This document shows positions 32,641 through 42,844 of a stretch of DNA of 64,000 bases, piece after piece. Each line of letters opens with the position of its first letter. Position 1 is the stretch's first letter. This DNA is from Oceanibacterium hippocampi (lineage in GTDB: Bacteria; Pseudomonadota; Alphaproteobacteria; Sneathiellales; Sneathiellaceae), in the NCBI RefSeq assembly GCF_900172325.1, contig NZ_FWFR01000004.1:186001-250000 (forward strand), given 5' to 3'. Both the position numbers and the translations under genes were made by a program. The notes under the pieces were generated by a model. The model had not been told where the DNA came from, ran no database searches, and saw only the letters and a list, made by a program, of their open reading frames with translations.

Positions 32641-33792
32641 ATGACGTCGAGCCTTGTCGCCTATCCAGCCGCGGAGATCTTCGACGGCGAACGTTTCCTG
32701 CGCGACGCGGCCCTTCTGGTGGTCGACGGCCGGGTCGAGGGGGTCGTCCCGCTGTTCGGCATTCCGTCGGCGGCCGAACGGATCGATCTCGGAACCCGGC
32801 TGATCGCCCCGGGGTTCATCGACTGGCAGGTCAATGGCGGCGGCGGCGTTCTGTTCAACGACGCGCCGACCGTCGACACGCTCCGACGGATCGCCGCCGC
32901 CCATGCGGCCTTCGGCACGACCAGCCTTCTCCCGACCCTGATCAGCACCGACCCGGAAACGACGAAAGATGCCGCCGACGCGGTCGGCGCGGCGCTCGCC
33001 GAAGGGCTGCCGGGGATCGCCGGCATCCATTTCGAGGGCCCGCATCTGAATCCGCGCCGCGCCGGCGCCCATCCGACAGCGGCGTTGCGGCCGATGGATG
33101 CCGCCGACCGTGCGCTCTATGGCCGCGCCGGTCTCGGGCGGGTCGTGGTCACCGTGGCGCCGGAAATCGTCTCGCCCGACGACATTGCGGCGCTTGCCGC
33201 CGCCGGCGTCGTCGTGAGCCTGGGTCACAGCGACGCTTCGGCGGAACAGGCGATGACAGCGTTCGGCGCCGGGGCCCGCGCCGTCACCCATCTGTTCAAC
33301 GCCATGTCGCCCTTCGGTCACCGGCAACCGGGCCTGCCCGGCGCCGCGATCGATTGCCCCGATATCGTCTGTGGCCTGATCGCCGACGGCCATCACGTCC
33401 ATCCGGCAACCCTGCGGACCGCGCTCCGCGCGCTCGGCCCGGGGCGCGCCACACTGGTTACCGATGCGATGGCGACGGTCGGCACGGCCGCCGACCGCTT
33501 CCGCCTCGGCGGGCGCGAGGTCAGACGGATCGAGGGGGCGCTCCGTCTCGATAACGGGACGCTCGCGGGCTCCGACCTCGACATGGCGGCGGCCGTCCGT
33601 TTCGCGGTCGAGCAACTCGACCGGCCGCGGGACGAGGCGCTCCGCATGGCCTCGCTCTATCCGGCCCGATTGCTTGGCCTCGGCGACCGGGGACGGCTCG
33701 TTGCCGGCGTGCGGGCCGATTTCATCGCCCTCGACGAAGGGCTTGTCGTGCGGGCCGTGAGAATCGGCGGACGGGCGCCCGCAGTTCCCTGA
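32641..33792 (+). CDS. nagA: N-acetylglucosamine-6-phosphate deacetylase
   Basis: 383 residues. Metal and substrate motifs are recognisable in order: PGFIDWQVNGGGG, HFEGPHLNPRRAGAH, SLGHSDASAEQ, THLFNAMSPFGHRQPG, and LVTDAMATVG with the catalytic Asp. It converts GlcNAc-6-P to GlcN-6-P plus acetate. The ATG at 32641 is the simplest start; GTG at 32638 is one codon earlier. No nagB or nag transporter is adjacent; it follows a deacetylase-family gene. Confidence 0.9.
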   Translation: MTSSLVAYPAAEIFDGERFLRDAALLVVDGRVEGVVPLFGIPSAAERIDLGTRLIAPGFIDWQVNGGGGVLFNDAPTVDTLRRIAAAHAAFGTTSLLPTLISTDPETTKDAADAVGAALAEGLPGIAGIHFEGPHLNPRRAGAHPTAALRPMDAADRALYGRAGLGRVVVTVAPEIVSPDDIAALAAAGVVVSLGHSDASAEQAMTAFGAGARAVTHLFNAMSPFGHRQPGLPGAAIDCPDIVCGLIADGHHVHPATLRTALRALGPGRATLVTDAMATVGTAADRFRLGGREVRRIEGALRLDNGTLAGSDLDMAAAVRFAVEQLDRPRDEALRMASLYPARLLGLGDRGRLVAGVRADFIALDEGLVVRAVRIGGRAPAVP

Positions 33793-33830
33793 AGCGCCAT
33801 GCGCGGGCGTCCGCGCCCACCGCCCAAAAA

Positions 33831-33860
33831 TTGAGGCATTGTCAAATTCATTGATATAGT
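33831..33860 (+). promoter_or_regulatory. Candidate sigma-70 promoter for uraH-xdhABC
   Basis: TTGAGG at 33831-33836, an 18-bp spacer and TATAGT at 33855-33860, in the 164-bp AT-richer gap before uraH. No clear operator palindrome was recognised here. Confidence 0.35.
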
Positions 33861-33956
33861 CGGGATGGTTTTCTCGAATATCATGACGATAAGAACGGGG
33901 TCGAAACCACCGTTCCTGGGGAGGTTCGGACACTTTACGAGGGGGTTGAGCGGCAA

Positions 33957-34310
33957 ATGGGTCGCCTCACGACGCATGTCCTCGATACCGCGCGCGGCAT
34001 GCCCGCGGCCGGCCTGCGGATCGAGCTGTTCGGACTCGACGGCGCTCTGCGGCACGCGCTCGGCGCGGCTGTCACCAACGCTGACGGGCGCTGCGACGCT
34101 CCCTTGCTCTCGGACGACTCATTCCGCGTCGGGGATTACGAGCTCCTGTTCCATGCCGGCGCCTATTTCGACGGCCTCGGGGTTGACCTTCCGACACCCA
34201 AGTTCCTCGACATCGTGCCGATCCGCTTCGGGATCGCGGACCCGGCGGCGCATTACCATGTGCCGCTGCTGCTCTCGCCGTTCGGCTATTCGACCTATCG
34301 CGGCAGCTAA
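33957..34310 (+). CDS. uraH: 5-hydroxyisourate hydrolase
   Basis: 117 residues, transthyretin-like. It begins with the active-site histidine motif [17 protein letters not shown] and ends with the invariant YRGS tetrapeptide, the feature separating these enzymes from transthyretins. The second histidine is in [19 protein letters not shown]. It hydrolyses 5-hydroxyisourate to OHCU in urate breakdown. It is the first gene of a plus-strand purine operon, 9 bp before xdhA; the partner enzymes UraD and PuuD lie at 50-53 kb. Confidence 0.95.
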   Translation: MGRLTTHVLDTARGMPAAGLRIELFGLDGALRHALGAAVTNADGRCDAPLLSDDSFRVGDYELLFHAGAYFDGLGVDLPTPKFLDIVPIRFGIADPAAHYHVPLLLSPFGYSTYRGS

Positions 34311-34319
34311 GAGGGACCC

Positions 34320-35783
34320 ATGCGCCGTCATATCCGGTTCCATCTGAACGGCGAGGCGCGGGAGCTCGAGGCGGCGCCGCCGACACTGACACTGTTGCAA
34401 TATCTGCGCGAGCACGAAGGACTCGTCGGCACCAAGGAAGGCTGCGCCGAGGGCGATTGCGGAGCCTGCACCGTCACCGTTGGCGAGCTGGTCGACGGCG
34501 CCGTGCAATACCGCGCGCTGAATGCCTGCATCCTGTTCATCGGCGCCCTCGACGGCAAGTCGGTGACCACGGTCGAAGGCGTCCGTGCCGCCGATGGCGC
34601 GCTGCATCCTGCGCAGGCCGCGCTGGTCGAGCGACACGGCTCGCAATGCGGCTTCTGCACGCCGGGCTTCGTGATGTCACTTTATACGGCCTACCGCCAG
34701 GGCGGGGTCGCCGACCGGGCCGCGGTCAACGACCTGCTTGCCGGCAATCTCTGCCGCTGCACCGGCTACGGCCCGATCATCGACGCGGCGCTCGAGATGC
34801 GGGGGCGCCCCGCGCCGGCCGGCGAGGCGGAGCGGGCGGCGGCCGAGAAGGCCGCGCTTGAAGCGATGGCGGATGACCAGACACTGGCCACCGAGGCGCC
34901 CGAGGGCCGCTTCTTCGCCCCGGCCAGCGCCGACGAACTGGCGCGGCTCTATGGCGAGCATCCGGAGGCGGTGATCGTCGCCGGGGCGACCGACGTGGGG
35001 CTCTGGGTCACCAAGCTGCATCGCCGGCTGGAGACCGTGCTCTATCTCGGCCGGGTCCGGGAACTGAAGGACATTTCCGTCCGTGACGGCCGCCTCGAGA
35101 TCGGCGCCGGCGTCACCTACGCGGACGCCCACGCGGTTCTCGCCGAGCACTTTCCCGATTTCGGCGAACTGATACGCCGCCTCGGCGCCCGCCAGGTACG
35201 GGAAGCGGGCACGATCGGCGGCAATATCGCCAACGGTTCGCCGATCGGCGACAGCCCGCCGGCGCTGATCGCGCTGGGGGCGACGCTGGTCCTGCGGAAG
35301 GGCGCGGCGCGCCGCGAGATACCACTCGAGTCCTTCTTCATCGATTACGGCAAGCAGGACCGGGCACCGGGCGAGTTCGTCGAACGGATCCGTGTGCCGC
35401 TGGACGGGGCGGGCGAGCGGCTGCGCTGCTACAAGCTCTCGAAGCGCTTCGACCAGGACATCTCGGCGGTATGCGGCTGCTTCAATATCGCCATTGTCGA
35501 CGGCCGGGTGACCTCGGCCCGGATCGCCTATGGCGGCGTCGCGGCGGTCCCCAAGCGGGCCCGCGCGGTCGAGGCGGCGCTGGAGGGCGCGGCCTGGAAC
35601 GAGGCCACCATCGAGGCTGCGGTCGCTGCATACGACCGGGATTTCAGCCCGATCAGCGACATGCGGGCGACCGCCGGATACCGGCTGCTGGCGGCGAAGA
35701 ACATGCTGCGCCGCTGCTGGCACGAGAGCCACGCGCCGCTCGCCGAGACACGACTCGTCGGACGGGGAGCGGCCGTCGCATGA
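34320..35783 (+). CDS. xdhA: Xanthine dehydrogenase small subunit (FeS and FAD)
   Basis: 487 residues. The N-terminal [2Fe-2S] ferredoxin motif is [10 protein letters not shown], the second cluster is in [12 protein letters not shown] and [10 protein letters not shown]. The FAD domain follows from about residue 195 ([18 protein letters not shown]-like region [35 protein letters not shown]). It transfers electrons from the Mo centre of XdhB to NAD+. The stop overlaps xdhB by four bases. Confidence 0.95.
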   Translation: MRRHIRFHLNGEARELEAAPPTLTLLQYLREHEGLVGTKEGCAEGDCGACTVTVGELVDGAVQYRALNACILFIGALDGKSVTTVEGVRAADGALHPAQAALVERHGSQCGFCTPGFVMSLYTAYRQGGVADRAAVNDLLAGNLCRCTGYGPIIDAALEMRGRPAPAGEAERAAAEKAALEAMADDQTLATEAPEGRFFAPASADELARLYGEHPEAVIVAGATDVGLWVTKLHRRLETVLYLGRVRELKDISVRDGRLEIGAGVTYADAHAVLAEHFPDFGELIRRLGARQVREAGTIGGNIANGSPIGDSPPALIALGATLVLRKGAARREIPLESFFIDYGKQDRAPGEFVERIRVPLDGAGERLRCYKLSKRFDQDISAVCGCFNIAIVDGRVTSARIAYGGVAAVPKRARAVEAALEGAAWNEATIEAAVAAYDRDFSPISDMRATAGYRLLAAKNMLRRCWHESHAPLAETRLVGRGAAVA

Positions 35784-38137
35784 AACCGATCGCCAAGCCG
35801 GGAAACGCGGAGAGGATCGAGGGCGGCGTCTCGACCGCGCTCCGCCACGACAGCGGCCACAAGCATGTGACGGGCGAGGCCGTCTATGTCGACGACATTC
35901 CGGTTCCGGCCAACTGCCTTGCGGTGCATATCGCGCAGAGCGAGAAGGCCCATGCGCGCATTCTCCGCGCCGATCTCTCGGCGGTGCGCGCCGCGCCGGG
36001 TGTGGTGCTCGTGGTCACGGCCGACGATATTCCGGGCGTCAACGATGTCAGCCCCGTCGCCGGTGACGATCCGATGTTTGCGGTCGGGTCGGGTCCCGGC
36101 ACCGGGCTGGTCGAGTATGCCGGGCAGTCGCTGTTCGCCGTCGCCGCCGCCGATATCGCGACGGCGCGGGCCGCGGCGTCGCTCGCCGTCATCGAATACG
36201 AGGAACTGCCGGCGCTGATCACCGTCGATCAGGCGATGGAGGCGAACGCGCTGCTGGAGCCGCCCTATACCATGGCCCGGGGCGATGCCGAGGCGGCGAT
36301 CGAGAAGGCACCGCGCCGGTTGTCGGGCCGGGTCCGCGTCGGCGGGCAGGAGCATTTCTATCTGGAAGGGCAGGTGGCGCTGGCGCGGCCGGGCGAGGAT
36401 CACGAGATGTTCGTCCAGTGTTCGAGCCAGCATCCGACCGAGATCCAGCATGTGGTGGCCCGCGTGCTCGACCTTGCCAATCACGATGTCACGGCCGAGG
36501 TCCGGCGCATGGGCGGCGGTTTCGGCGGCAAGGAGAGCCAGGGCAACCTGCCGGCGGCGGCGGCGGCGCTTGTCGCCCGCATGACCGGGCGTCCGGCCAA
36601 GGTCCGCTACGACCGTGACGTCGACATGACGATCACCGGCAAGCGGCACGATTTCCGGATCGACTACCGGGTCGGCTTCGACGACGAGGGACGAATTCTC
36701 GGCATCGCCTTCGATCAGGCAGTGCGCTGCGGCATGTCGCACGACCTGTCCGGTGCGATCGCCGACCGGGCCATGTTCCATGCCGACAATTGCTATTATC
36801 TGCCGAACGCCCGCATCACCTCATACCGCTGCAAGACGCACACCGTCTCGAACACCGCCTTCCGGGGGTTCGGCGGGCCGCAGGGAATGGTCGGGATCGA
36901 GCGGGTGATCGACGAGATCGCACACAGCCTTGGCCGCGATCCGCTGGCCGTTCGTCGCGCCAACTTCTACGCACCGGCGGGCGCCCGGTCCGATCGCACC
37001 GTCACGCCCTATCACATGACGGTCGAGGATTGCGTGATCCAGCCGATCGTGGACGCGCTTGTCGACAGCGCCGACTACGAGGCGCGCCGAGCCGAGATCC
37101 GCGAGTGGAATCGCGCGAACCCGATCATCAGGCGCGGCATCGCGCTGATGCCGGTGAAATTCGGCATTTCCTTCACCACGTCCCATCTCAACCAGGCCGG
37201 CGCGCTGGTCCATATCTACAATGACGGCTCGATCCGTCTCAATCACGGCGGCACCGAGATGGGACAGGGCCTGTTCACCAAGGTCGCCCAAGTGGTTGCC
37301 GAGGAATTCCAGGTCGATATCGGCCGCGTCCGGATCACCGCGACCGATACCGCGAAGGTGCCGAACACCTCGGCGACGGCGGCATCGTCGGGCTCGGACA
37401 TGAACGGGATGGCGGCACGCAACGCCTGCCGGACGATCCGCGAGCGCCTTGTCGCCTTTGCCGCCGAACGCTGGCAGACGACCCCGGACGAGGTCGCTTT
37501 CCTGCCCGGCCGGGTCCGGGTCGGCGGCGAGGAGATCGCCTTCGACAGCCTGATCCACGAGGCCTGGCTGGCGCGGGTGTCGCTGTCGGCGACCGGCTTC
37601 TACGCGACGCCCAAGATCCACTGGGATCGGGTCGCGGCGCGCGGCCGGCCTTTCCTCTATTTCGCCTATGGCGCGGCGGTCTCGGAAGTGGCGGTCGATA
37701 CGCTGACCGGCGAGAACCGGATCCTCCGTGTCGATATCCTGCACGATGTCGGCCGCTCGCTGAATCCAGTCATCGATCTCGGCCAGATCGAAGGCGGCTT
37801 CGTCCAGGGCGCCGGCTGGCTGACCATGGAGGAACTGTTCTGGGACGACGCCGGCAGGCTGCGCACGCATGCGCCGTCGACCTACAAGATCCCGACGTGC
37901 GGTGACCGGGCGCCCGACATGCGCATGGCCATCTGGGACGGGGGCGACAACCGGGAAGACACGATCTATCGTTCCAAGGCGGTCGGCGAACCGCCGCTGA
38001 TGCTCGGCATTTCCGTCCTGATGGCGCTTTCGAACGCGCTCGAGACCGAGGGCGGGGCCTATCCGGCGCTCGATGCACCGGCGACGCCGGAACGTCTGCT
38101 GATGACGGCCGAGCGCCTGAAACGGGCGGCTCGTTGA
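35780..38137 (+). CDS. xdhB: Xanthine dehydrogenase molybdopterin-binding subunit
   Basis: 785 residues. The cofactor and substrate regions match Xdh[67 protein letters not shown] and the C-terminal [14 protein letters not shown], where the Glu is the catalytic base of the family. It hydroxylates hypoxanthine and xanthine to urate. The start at 35780 is fixed by the ATGA overlap with xdhA; an open frame further upstream runs through xdhA and is not coding. Confidence 0.95.
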   Translation: MKPIAKPGNAERIEGGVSTALRHDSGHKHVTGEAVYVDDIPVPANCLAVHIAQSEKAHARILRADLSAVRAAPGVVLVVTADDIPGVNDVSPVAGDDPMFAVGSGPGTGLVEYAGQSLFAVAAADIATARAAASLAVIEYEELPALITVDQAMEANALLEPPYTMARGDAEAAIEKAPRRLSGRVRVGGQEHFYLEGQVALARPGEDHEMFVQCSSQHPTEIQHVVARVLDLANHDVTAEVRRMGGGFGGKESQGNLPAAAAALVARMTGRPAKVRYDRDVDMTITGKRHDFRIDYRVGFDDEGRILGIAFDQAVRCGMSHDLSGAIADRAMFHADNCYYLPNARITSYRCKTHTVSNTAFRGFGGPQGMVGIERVIDEIAHSLGRDPLAVRRANFYAPAGARSDRTVTPYHMTVEDCVIQPIVDALVDSADYEARRAEIREWNRANPIIRRGIALMPVKFGISFTTSHLNQAGALVHIYNDGSIRLNHGGTEMGQGLFTKVAQVVAEEFQVDIGRVRITATDTAKVPNTSATAASSGSDMNGMAARNACRTIRERLVAFAAERWQTTPDEVAFLPGRVRVGGEEIAFDSLIHEAWLARVSLSATGFYATPKIHWDRVAARGRPFLYFAYGAAVSEVAVDTLTGENRILRVDILHDVGRSLNPVIDLGQIEGGFVQGAGWLTMEELFWDDAGRLRTHAPSTYKIPTCGDRAPDMRMAIWDGGDNREDTIYRSKAVGEPPLMLGISVLMALSNALETEGGAYPALDAPATPERLLMTAERLKRAAR

Positions 38138-39183
38138 GCCGGCTCTTCCAGGAAATCGCGAAGGCAGCCGCGGGCGGCTGGGCGGTCCGCGTGACCGTGA
38201 TCCGGGCCGAGGGCTCGGCCCCGCGCGGGCCGGGCGCCGGGATGACAGTGACGGCGACGGGGCTCGACGGCACGGTCGGCGGTGGCGCGCTCGAATTCGA
38301 TGCAATCGCCGAGGCGCGCAAGATCGGCGCGGCGGGCGAGGGCGCCTGGCCGCGCGCCGTCCGGACCTACCCGCTCGGACCACGCCTCGGGCAATGCTGC
38401 GGCGGTTCGGTCCGGCTGCTGTTCGAACGCTACGCGGGCACCGACGCACTGGCGCTGGACGACGCTTCGGGCCAAGACGACCTGGACGGCGGGCTGATCG
38501 TTCGCCCGCTCGACGGCGGCACCCCGCCGATCATCCTGCGCGACCGGAAGCAGATCGGGCGCGACTGGCCGCTGTCGCTCAGCCGCGCGGTCAAGGACAT
38601 GCTGTCAGGCGCCCGGCGGCGCGAGGCCGCGCTCGTCCCCGGAGGCAAGGGCCGGCCCGACTGGTTCGTCGAGCCGCTCGCTCCGGGCGCGATCCCGCTA
38701 TATCTCTACGGCGCCGGCCATGTCGGGCGCGCCATCGTTGCGGTCATGCGGGGATTGCCGTTCCGGATCATCTGGGTCGATACCGCCGCCGAGCGATTTC
38801 CGGACGACGTGCCCGAGGATGTGACGCGGCTCGTTGCGGCGCAGCCCGAGACGGTCGCGGCCGGTGCGCCGGCCGGCGCATTTCACGCGGTGATGACCTA
38901 TTCCCATCCGCTCGATCTCTCGATCTGTCACGCGGTGCTGGCGCGGGGCGTGTTCGGCTATCTCGGACTGATCGGCTCGGCGACCAAGAAGACGCGTTTC
39001 GTTCGCCGGCTTTCCGAACTCGGCATCGCCGACGCGACGATCGCCCGGATGACCTGTCCGATCGGAATTGCCGGCATCGCCGGAAAGGAGCCGGCGGTGA
39101 TCGCCGTCGGTTTCGTCGCCCAGATCCTGCAGATCGCCGCGGCGCGCGATAGCACATGCACGGCACGGAAAAATAGTCTGTAA
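38134..39183 (+). CDS. xdhC: Xanthine dehydrogenase maturation protein
   Basis: 349 residues. XdhC binds and sulfurates the molybdenum cofactor before insertion into XdhB. Typical segments are VTVIRAEGSAPRGPGAGM, LGPRLGQCCGGSVRLLFE (cofactor-linked cysteines) and the Rossmann-like YLYGAGHVGRAIVAVM, plus YLGLIGSATKKTRFVRRL. The start is a TTG overlapping the xdhB stop by four bases (TTGA), which fits translational coupling. It ends the uraH-xdhABC unit, 51 bp before the transporter genes. Confidence 0.93.
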   Translation: MSRLFQEIAKAAAGGWAVRVTVIRAEGSAPRGPGAGMTVTATGLDGTVGGGALEFDAIAEARKIGAAGEGAWPRAVRTYPLGPRLGQCCGGSVRLLFERYAGTDALALDDASGQDDLDGGLIVRPLDGGTPPIILRDRKQIGRDWPLSLSRAVKDMLSGARRREAALVPGGKGRPDWFVEPLAPGAIPLYLYGAGHVGRAIVAVMRGLPFRIIWVDTAAERFPDDVPEDVTRLVAAQPETVAAGAPAGAFHAVMTYSHPLDLSICHAVLARGVFGYLGLIGSATKKTRFVRRLSELGIADATIARMTCPIGIAGIAGKEPAVIAVGFVAQILQIAAARDSTCTARKNSL

Positions 39184-39234
39184 TATCGAAGATCCCGGAG
39201 CAGAATCGGGACGCGATAACAGGGGGTTTGAGTT

Positions 39235-40779
39235 TTGGAGAACAACGCGGTCGCTCTGCTCGAGCTTCGGGGAATCAGCAAGCGGTTTCCGGGAGTCCTG
39301 GCGAACGACGCCGTCACCTTCTCGGTCGGCCATGGCGAGATCCATGCGCTGCTGGGCGAGAACGGGGCCGGCAAGTCGACGCTGGTGAAGATGATCTACG
39401 GCGTCATGCGACCCGACGAGGGCGACATGATGCTGGGTGGCGCCCATTACGCGCCGGCCCGGCCGTCGGAGGCCCGGAGTCATGGCGTCGGCATGGTGTT
39501 CCAGCATTTCTCGCTGTTCGAGGCTTTGACGGTCGCCGAGAATGTCGCCCTCGGCATGGAGCGGGAGGCCGCCTCCGGCGATCTCAACCAGAAGATCATC
39601 GACATCTCGAAGGCTTACGGATTGCCGCTCGATCCGACGCGCTATGTCGGCGCGCTCTCGGTGGGCGAGCGCCAGCGGGTCGAGATCGTGCGCTGCCTGC
39701 TGCAGAATCCGCGGCTCCTGATCATGGACGAGCCGACCTCGGTCCTGACCCCGCAGGAAACCGAGCTGCTGTTCGACACCTTGCGGGCGCTCGCGCGGGA
39801 GGGCTGCTCGATCCTCTATATCTCGCACAAGCTCGAGGAAATCCGGGCGCTCTGCGAATCCGCGACCGTGCTGCGCGGCGGCCGGGTGGTCGCCACCTGC
39901 GATCCGCGCAACGAGACCGCGAAGAGCCTGGCCGAGATGATGATCGGCAGCGAGCTTGCAGCACCACCGGCGCGCGATACCGTGCCGGGCGAGGTCCGCC
40001 TCGCCGTGAACGGCCTGACGCGGGCGAGCGACGATCCGTTCGGCGTCGATCTCAAGGACATCGGCTTCGAGGTCCGCGCCGGCGAGATTCTCGGCATCGC
40101 CGGGGTCGCGGGGAACGGCCAGGAAGAGCTGATGGCGGCCCTGATCGGCGAAAGCCGCAGCGAGCAGGCCGCGACCATCGTCGTCGACGGCACCCCGGTC
40201 GGCTGCGACGGCCCGACCGTGCGGCGCGCGCAGGGCATGTGCTTTGTGCCGGAGGAACGGCTTGGCCATGGCGCCGTTCCCGACATGTCGCTCTGGGAGA
40301 ATACCCTGGTATCGGCGCGCACGCGGATGGGCCTCTCGATCAACGGCTTCCTGAAGAACGGCTCGGCCCAGGCCTTCGCGACCCAGGTCGTTGCCGCGTT
40401 CAAGGTCAAGACCTCGGGTATCGAGCACAGCGCGGCCAGCCTGTCCGGCGGCAACCTGCAGAAATTCATCGTCGGCCGCGAGGTGCTGCAGGCGCCCGGC
40501 GTGCTGATCGCGGCGCAGCCGACATGGGGCGTCGATGCCGGCGCCGCCGCCGACATCCACCAGGCCCTGCACGACCTGATGAAGAAGGGAACGGCGATCC
40601 TGGTGATCTCGCAGGATCTCGACGAGCTGATGGCGATCTCGACCCGCTTCGCGGTCATTGCCAACGGCCGGCTTTCGACGCCACGCCCGGTCGGCGAGGT
40701 CTCGATCGAGGAGATCGGCCTGCTGATGGGCGGCGTGCATTCGGATGCCGTGCCGGCCTCGGAGGCCGCCCATGCTTAG
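39235..40779 (+). CDS. Purine nucleoside/base ABC transporter ATP-binding protein
   Basis: 514 residues, two fused ATPase domains. Domain 1 has Walker A GENGAGKST, the FQHFSLFEALTVAENV Q-loop region, and Walker B LLIMDEPTSVLTP. Domain 2 has a degenerate Walker A (AGVAGNGQEELMAAL), an intact LSGGNLQKFIVGRE signature and a Walker B in which the usual DEP is replaced (VLIAAQPTWGVDAG). This pattern matches the BMP-type nucleoside importers (YufO/NupO). The start is TTG, preceded by GGGGG. The two permeases and the BMP protein follow. Confidence 0.92.
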   Translation: MENNAVALLELRGISKRFPGVLANDAVTFSVGHGEIHALLGENGAGKSTLVKMIYGVMRPDEGDMMLGGAHYAPARPSEARSHGVGMVFQHFSLFEALTVAENVALGMEREAASGDLNQKIIDISKAYGLPLDPTRYVGALSVGERQRVEIVRCLLQNPRLLIMDEPTSVLTPQETELLFDTLRALAREGCSILYISHKLEEIRALCESATVLRGGRVVATCDPRNETAKSLAEMMIGSELAAPPARDTVPGEVRLAVNGLTRASDDPFGVDLKDIGFEVRAGEILGIAGVAGNGQEELMAALIGESRSEQAATIVVDGTPVGCDGPTVRRAQGMCFVPEERLGHGAVPDMSLWENTLVSARTRMGLSINGFLKNGSAQAFATQVVAAFKVKTSGIEHSAASLSGGNLQKFIVGREVLQAPGVLIAAQPTWGVDAGAAADIHQALHDLMKKGTAILVISQDLDELMAISTRFAVIANGRLSTPRPVGEVSIEEIGLLMGGVHSDAVPASEAAHA

Positions 40780-41851
40780 GCTCGAACTGCGCAAGGAGCC
40801 GTCGCGCGCGATGCGCTACGCGACGCCGGTGCTGGCGGTCCTGCTGACCATCCTCGCTGGCGGGATCATGTTCGCCCTCATGGGCAAGGATCCGGTCGAG
40901 GCGCTCCACGTCTTCTTCATTTCCCCGCTCTCGGACCTGTTCAGCATCACCGAACTGATGGTGAAGGCCTCGCCGCTGATCCTGATCGCGGTCGGGCTCT
41001 CCTTCGGCTTCCGCGCCGGGGTCTGGAATATCGGCGCCGAGGGCCAGTTCACCGTCGGCGCTCTGACCGGCGGCGTGGTCGCGCTGATCTTCTACAATGT
41101 CCCCGGCATCTGGCTGCTGCCGATGATGACGATCGCCGGCGTCCTCGGCGGCATGGCCTGGGCGGCGATCCCCGCCTTCCTGCGAACCCGCTACAATGCC
41201 AACGAGATCCTCGTCAGCCTGATGCTCACCTACGTGGCGATCCTGCTGCTGAGCGTTCTCGTGCATGGCCCGCTGCGCGACCCGGAGGGACTGAATTTCC
41301 CGGAAAGCCGGATGTTCCACGATTCCGCGACCTTGCCGATCCTGATCGCCGGGACCCGCGCCAATATCGGCTTCGTGGTGGCGATCCTGGTCGCGATCAC
41401 CGCCTGGATCGTCATGGCCCGCCATGTCATCGGCTTCCAGGTCCGGGTCATGGGCGAGGCGCCGCTCGCCGCTCGTTTTTCCGGCTTCCTCGAATCCCGG
41501 ATCGTCTGGCTCTGCCTGATGATCTCGGGCGGTCTTGCCGGCATGGCGGGCCTGTTCGAGGCGGCGGGTTCTGTCGGCCAGCTGGTTCCCATGCTGCCCG
41601 TCGGTTACGGCTTCACGGCGATCATCGTCGCCTTTCTCGGGCGTCTCAACCCGATCGGCATCGTCGCTGCCGGACTGGTCATGGCGGTCACCTATATCGG
41701 CGGCGAAGCGGCGCAGATCGAGCTCGGCCTGCCGAGCGCGGTGACCGGGGTCTTCCAGGGGATGCTGCTGTTCTTCCTGCTCGGGATCGACGTGCTGGTG
41801 CATTACCAGATCAAGTCGCGGCGCCCGTCCGCGGTCGCGGCAAAGAGCTGA
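40772..41851 (+). CDS. Purine nucleoside/base ABC transporter permease 1
   Basis: 359 residues, hydrophobic, BPD_transp_2 family. Landmarks include LSFGFRAGVWNIGAEGQFTVGALTGG, ARHVIGFQVRVMGEAPLAARFSGF and YGFTAIIVAFLGRLNPIGIV, as in YufP/NupP. The start at 40772 overlaps the ATPase gene by eight bases. It pairs with the shorter permease downstream. Confidence 0.92.
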   Translation: MLRLELRKEPSRAMRYATPVLAVLLTILAGGIMFALMGKDPVEALHVFFISPLSDLFSITELMVKASPLILIAVGLSFGFRAGVWNIGAEGQFTVGALTGGVVALIFYNVPGIWLLPMMTIAGVLGGMAWAAIPAFLRTRYNANEILVSLMLTYVAILLLSVLVHGPLRDPEGLNFPESRMFHDSATLPILIAGTRANIGFVVAILVAITAWIVMARHVIGFQVRVMGEAPLAARFSGFLESRIVWLCLMISGGLAGMAGLFEAAGSVGQLVPMLPVGYGFTAIIVAFLGRLNPIGIVAAGLVMAVTYIGGEAAQIELGLPSAVTGVFQGMLLFFLLGIDVLVHYQIKSRRPSAVAAKS

Positions 41852-41861
41852 GGGGGCGGCC

Positions 41862-42782
41862 ATGGACCTCACAATCCTGATCCTGCAGGGCATCATCGTC
41901 GCCGCGACGCCGCTGCTGTTCGCGGCCATCGGCGAACTCGTCGTGGAGAAATCCGGCGTTCTCAATCTCGGTGTCGAGGGCATGATGATCGTCGGCGCCA
42001 TCGCCGGGTTCGCGATGACCATCGAAAGCGGCTCGCATCTCCTCGGGCTGGTCGCGGCGGCGACCGCCGGGGCAGCGACGGCGGCGATCTTCGCCGTGCT
42101 GACCCAGTTCCTGATGTCGAACCAGGTGGCGACTGGCCTCGCGCTCACGATCTTCGGGCTCGGCGTCTCCGCACTCTGGGGGCAGGGTTATTCCGGCCAG
42201 TCGACGGCGCCGCTGGCGAGGCTCCATATCCCGGTTATCTCCGACCTGCCGATCGTCGGGCCGCTGCTGTTCAGCCACGATATCCTGGTCTATCTCTCGG
42301 TCGCGCTGGTCGTCGGCGTCGCCTGGTTCCTCAACCGGACCCGGGCCGGACTGATTCTCCGCGCCGTCGGCGAAAGCCACAGTTCCGCCCATGCGATCGG
42401 CTATCCGGTGGTCAAGGTGCGCTTTCTCGCGCTGCTGTTCGGCGGTGCCTGCGCGGGCCTCGGCGGGGCCTACCTGTCGCTCGTCCAGACGCCGCTCTGG
42501 GTCGAGGACATGACCGCCGGGCGCGGCTGGATCGCGCTTGCCATCGTCGTCTTCGCGACCTGGAAGCCGGGCAGGGCTTTCGCCGGGGCCTACCTGTTCG
42601 GCGGCGTCACGGTCCTGCAGCTTCATGCCCAGGGATTTGGCGTCGGCATCGATGCGCAGTATCTTTCGATGCTGCCCTATGTCACGACGGTGGTCGTGCT
42701 GGTCATCATTTCCCGGGACAAGGCGCGCGTCAGCCTCAATGCGCCGGCCTGTCTCGGCAAGCCGTTCTACGCATCGTCCTGA
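41862..42782 (+). CDS. Purine nucleoside/base ABC transporter permease 2
   Basis: 306 residues, with about eight to nine helices. LFAAIGELVVEKSGVLNLGVEGMMIVGA near the N-terminus and RAVGESHSSAHAIGYPVVKVRFLALLFGGACAGLGGAYLSL are diagnostic of the second nucleoside permease (YufQ/NupQ). It begins 10 bp after permease 1. Confidence 0.92.
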   Translation: MDLTILILQGIIVAATPLLFAAIGELVVEKSGVLNLGVEGMMIVGAIAGFAMTIESGSHLLGLVAAATAGAATAAIFAVLTQFLMSNQVATGLALTIFGLGVSALWGQGYSGQSTAPLARLHIPVISDLPIVGPLLFSHDILVYLSVALVVGVAWFLNRTRAGLILRAVGESHSSAHAIGYPVVKVRFLALLFGGACAGLGGAYLSLVQTPLWVEDMTAGRGWIALAIVVFATWKPGRAFAGAYLFGGVTVLQLHAQGFGVGIDAQYLSMLPYVTTVVVLVIISRDKARVSLNAPACLGKPFYASS

Positions 42783-42844
42783 ACGGCGCCGGGCGCGCCG
42801 CGACGGGAGAAGGATCAGAAATGTCGGATAACAGGAGGTAATTC

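Noticed and set aside
33839-33860. TTGTCA as -35 for the uraH promoter
   Set aside because: Only 10 bp from the TATAGT element, too close; TTGAGG at 33831 gives an 18-bp spacer.
39193-39211. TCCCG...CGGGA repeat between xdhC and the transporter genes as a terminator
   Set aside because: The stem is only 5 bp with a 9-nt loop and no T-tract; too weak to call.
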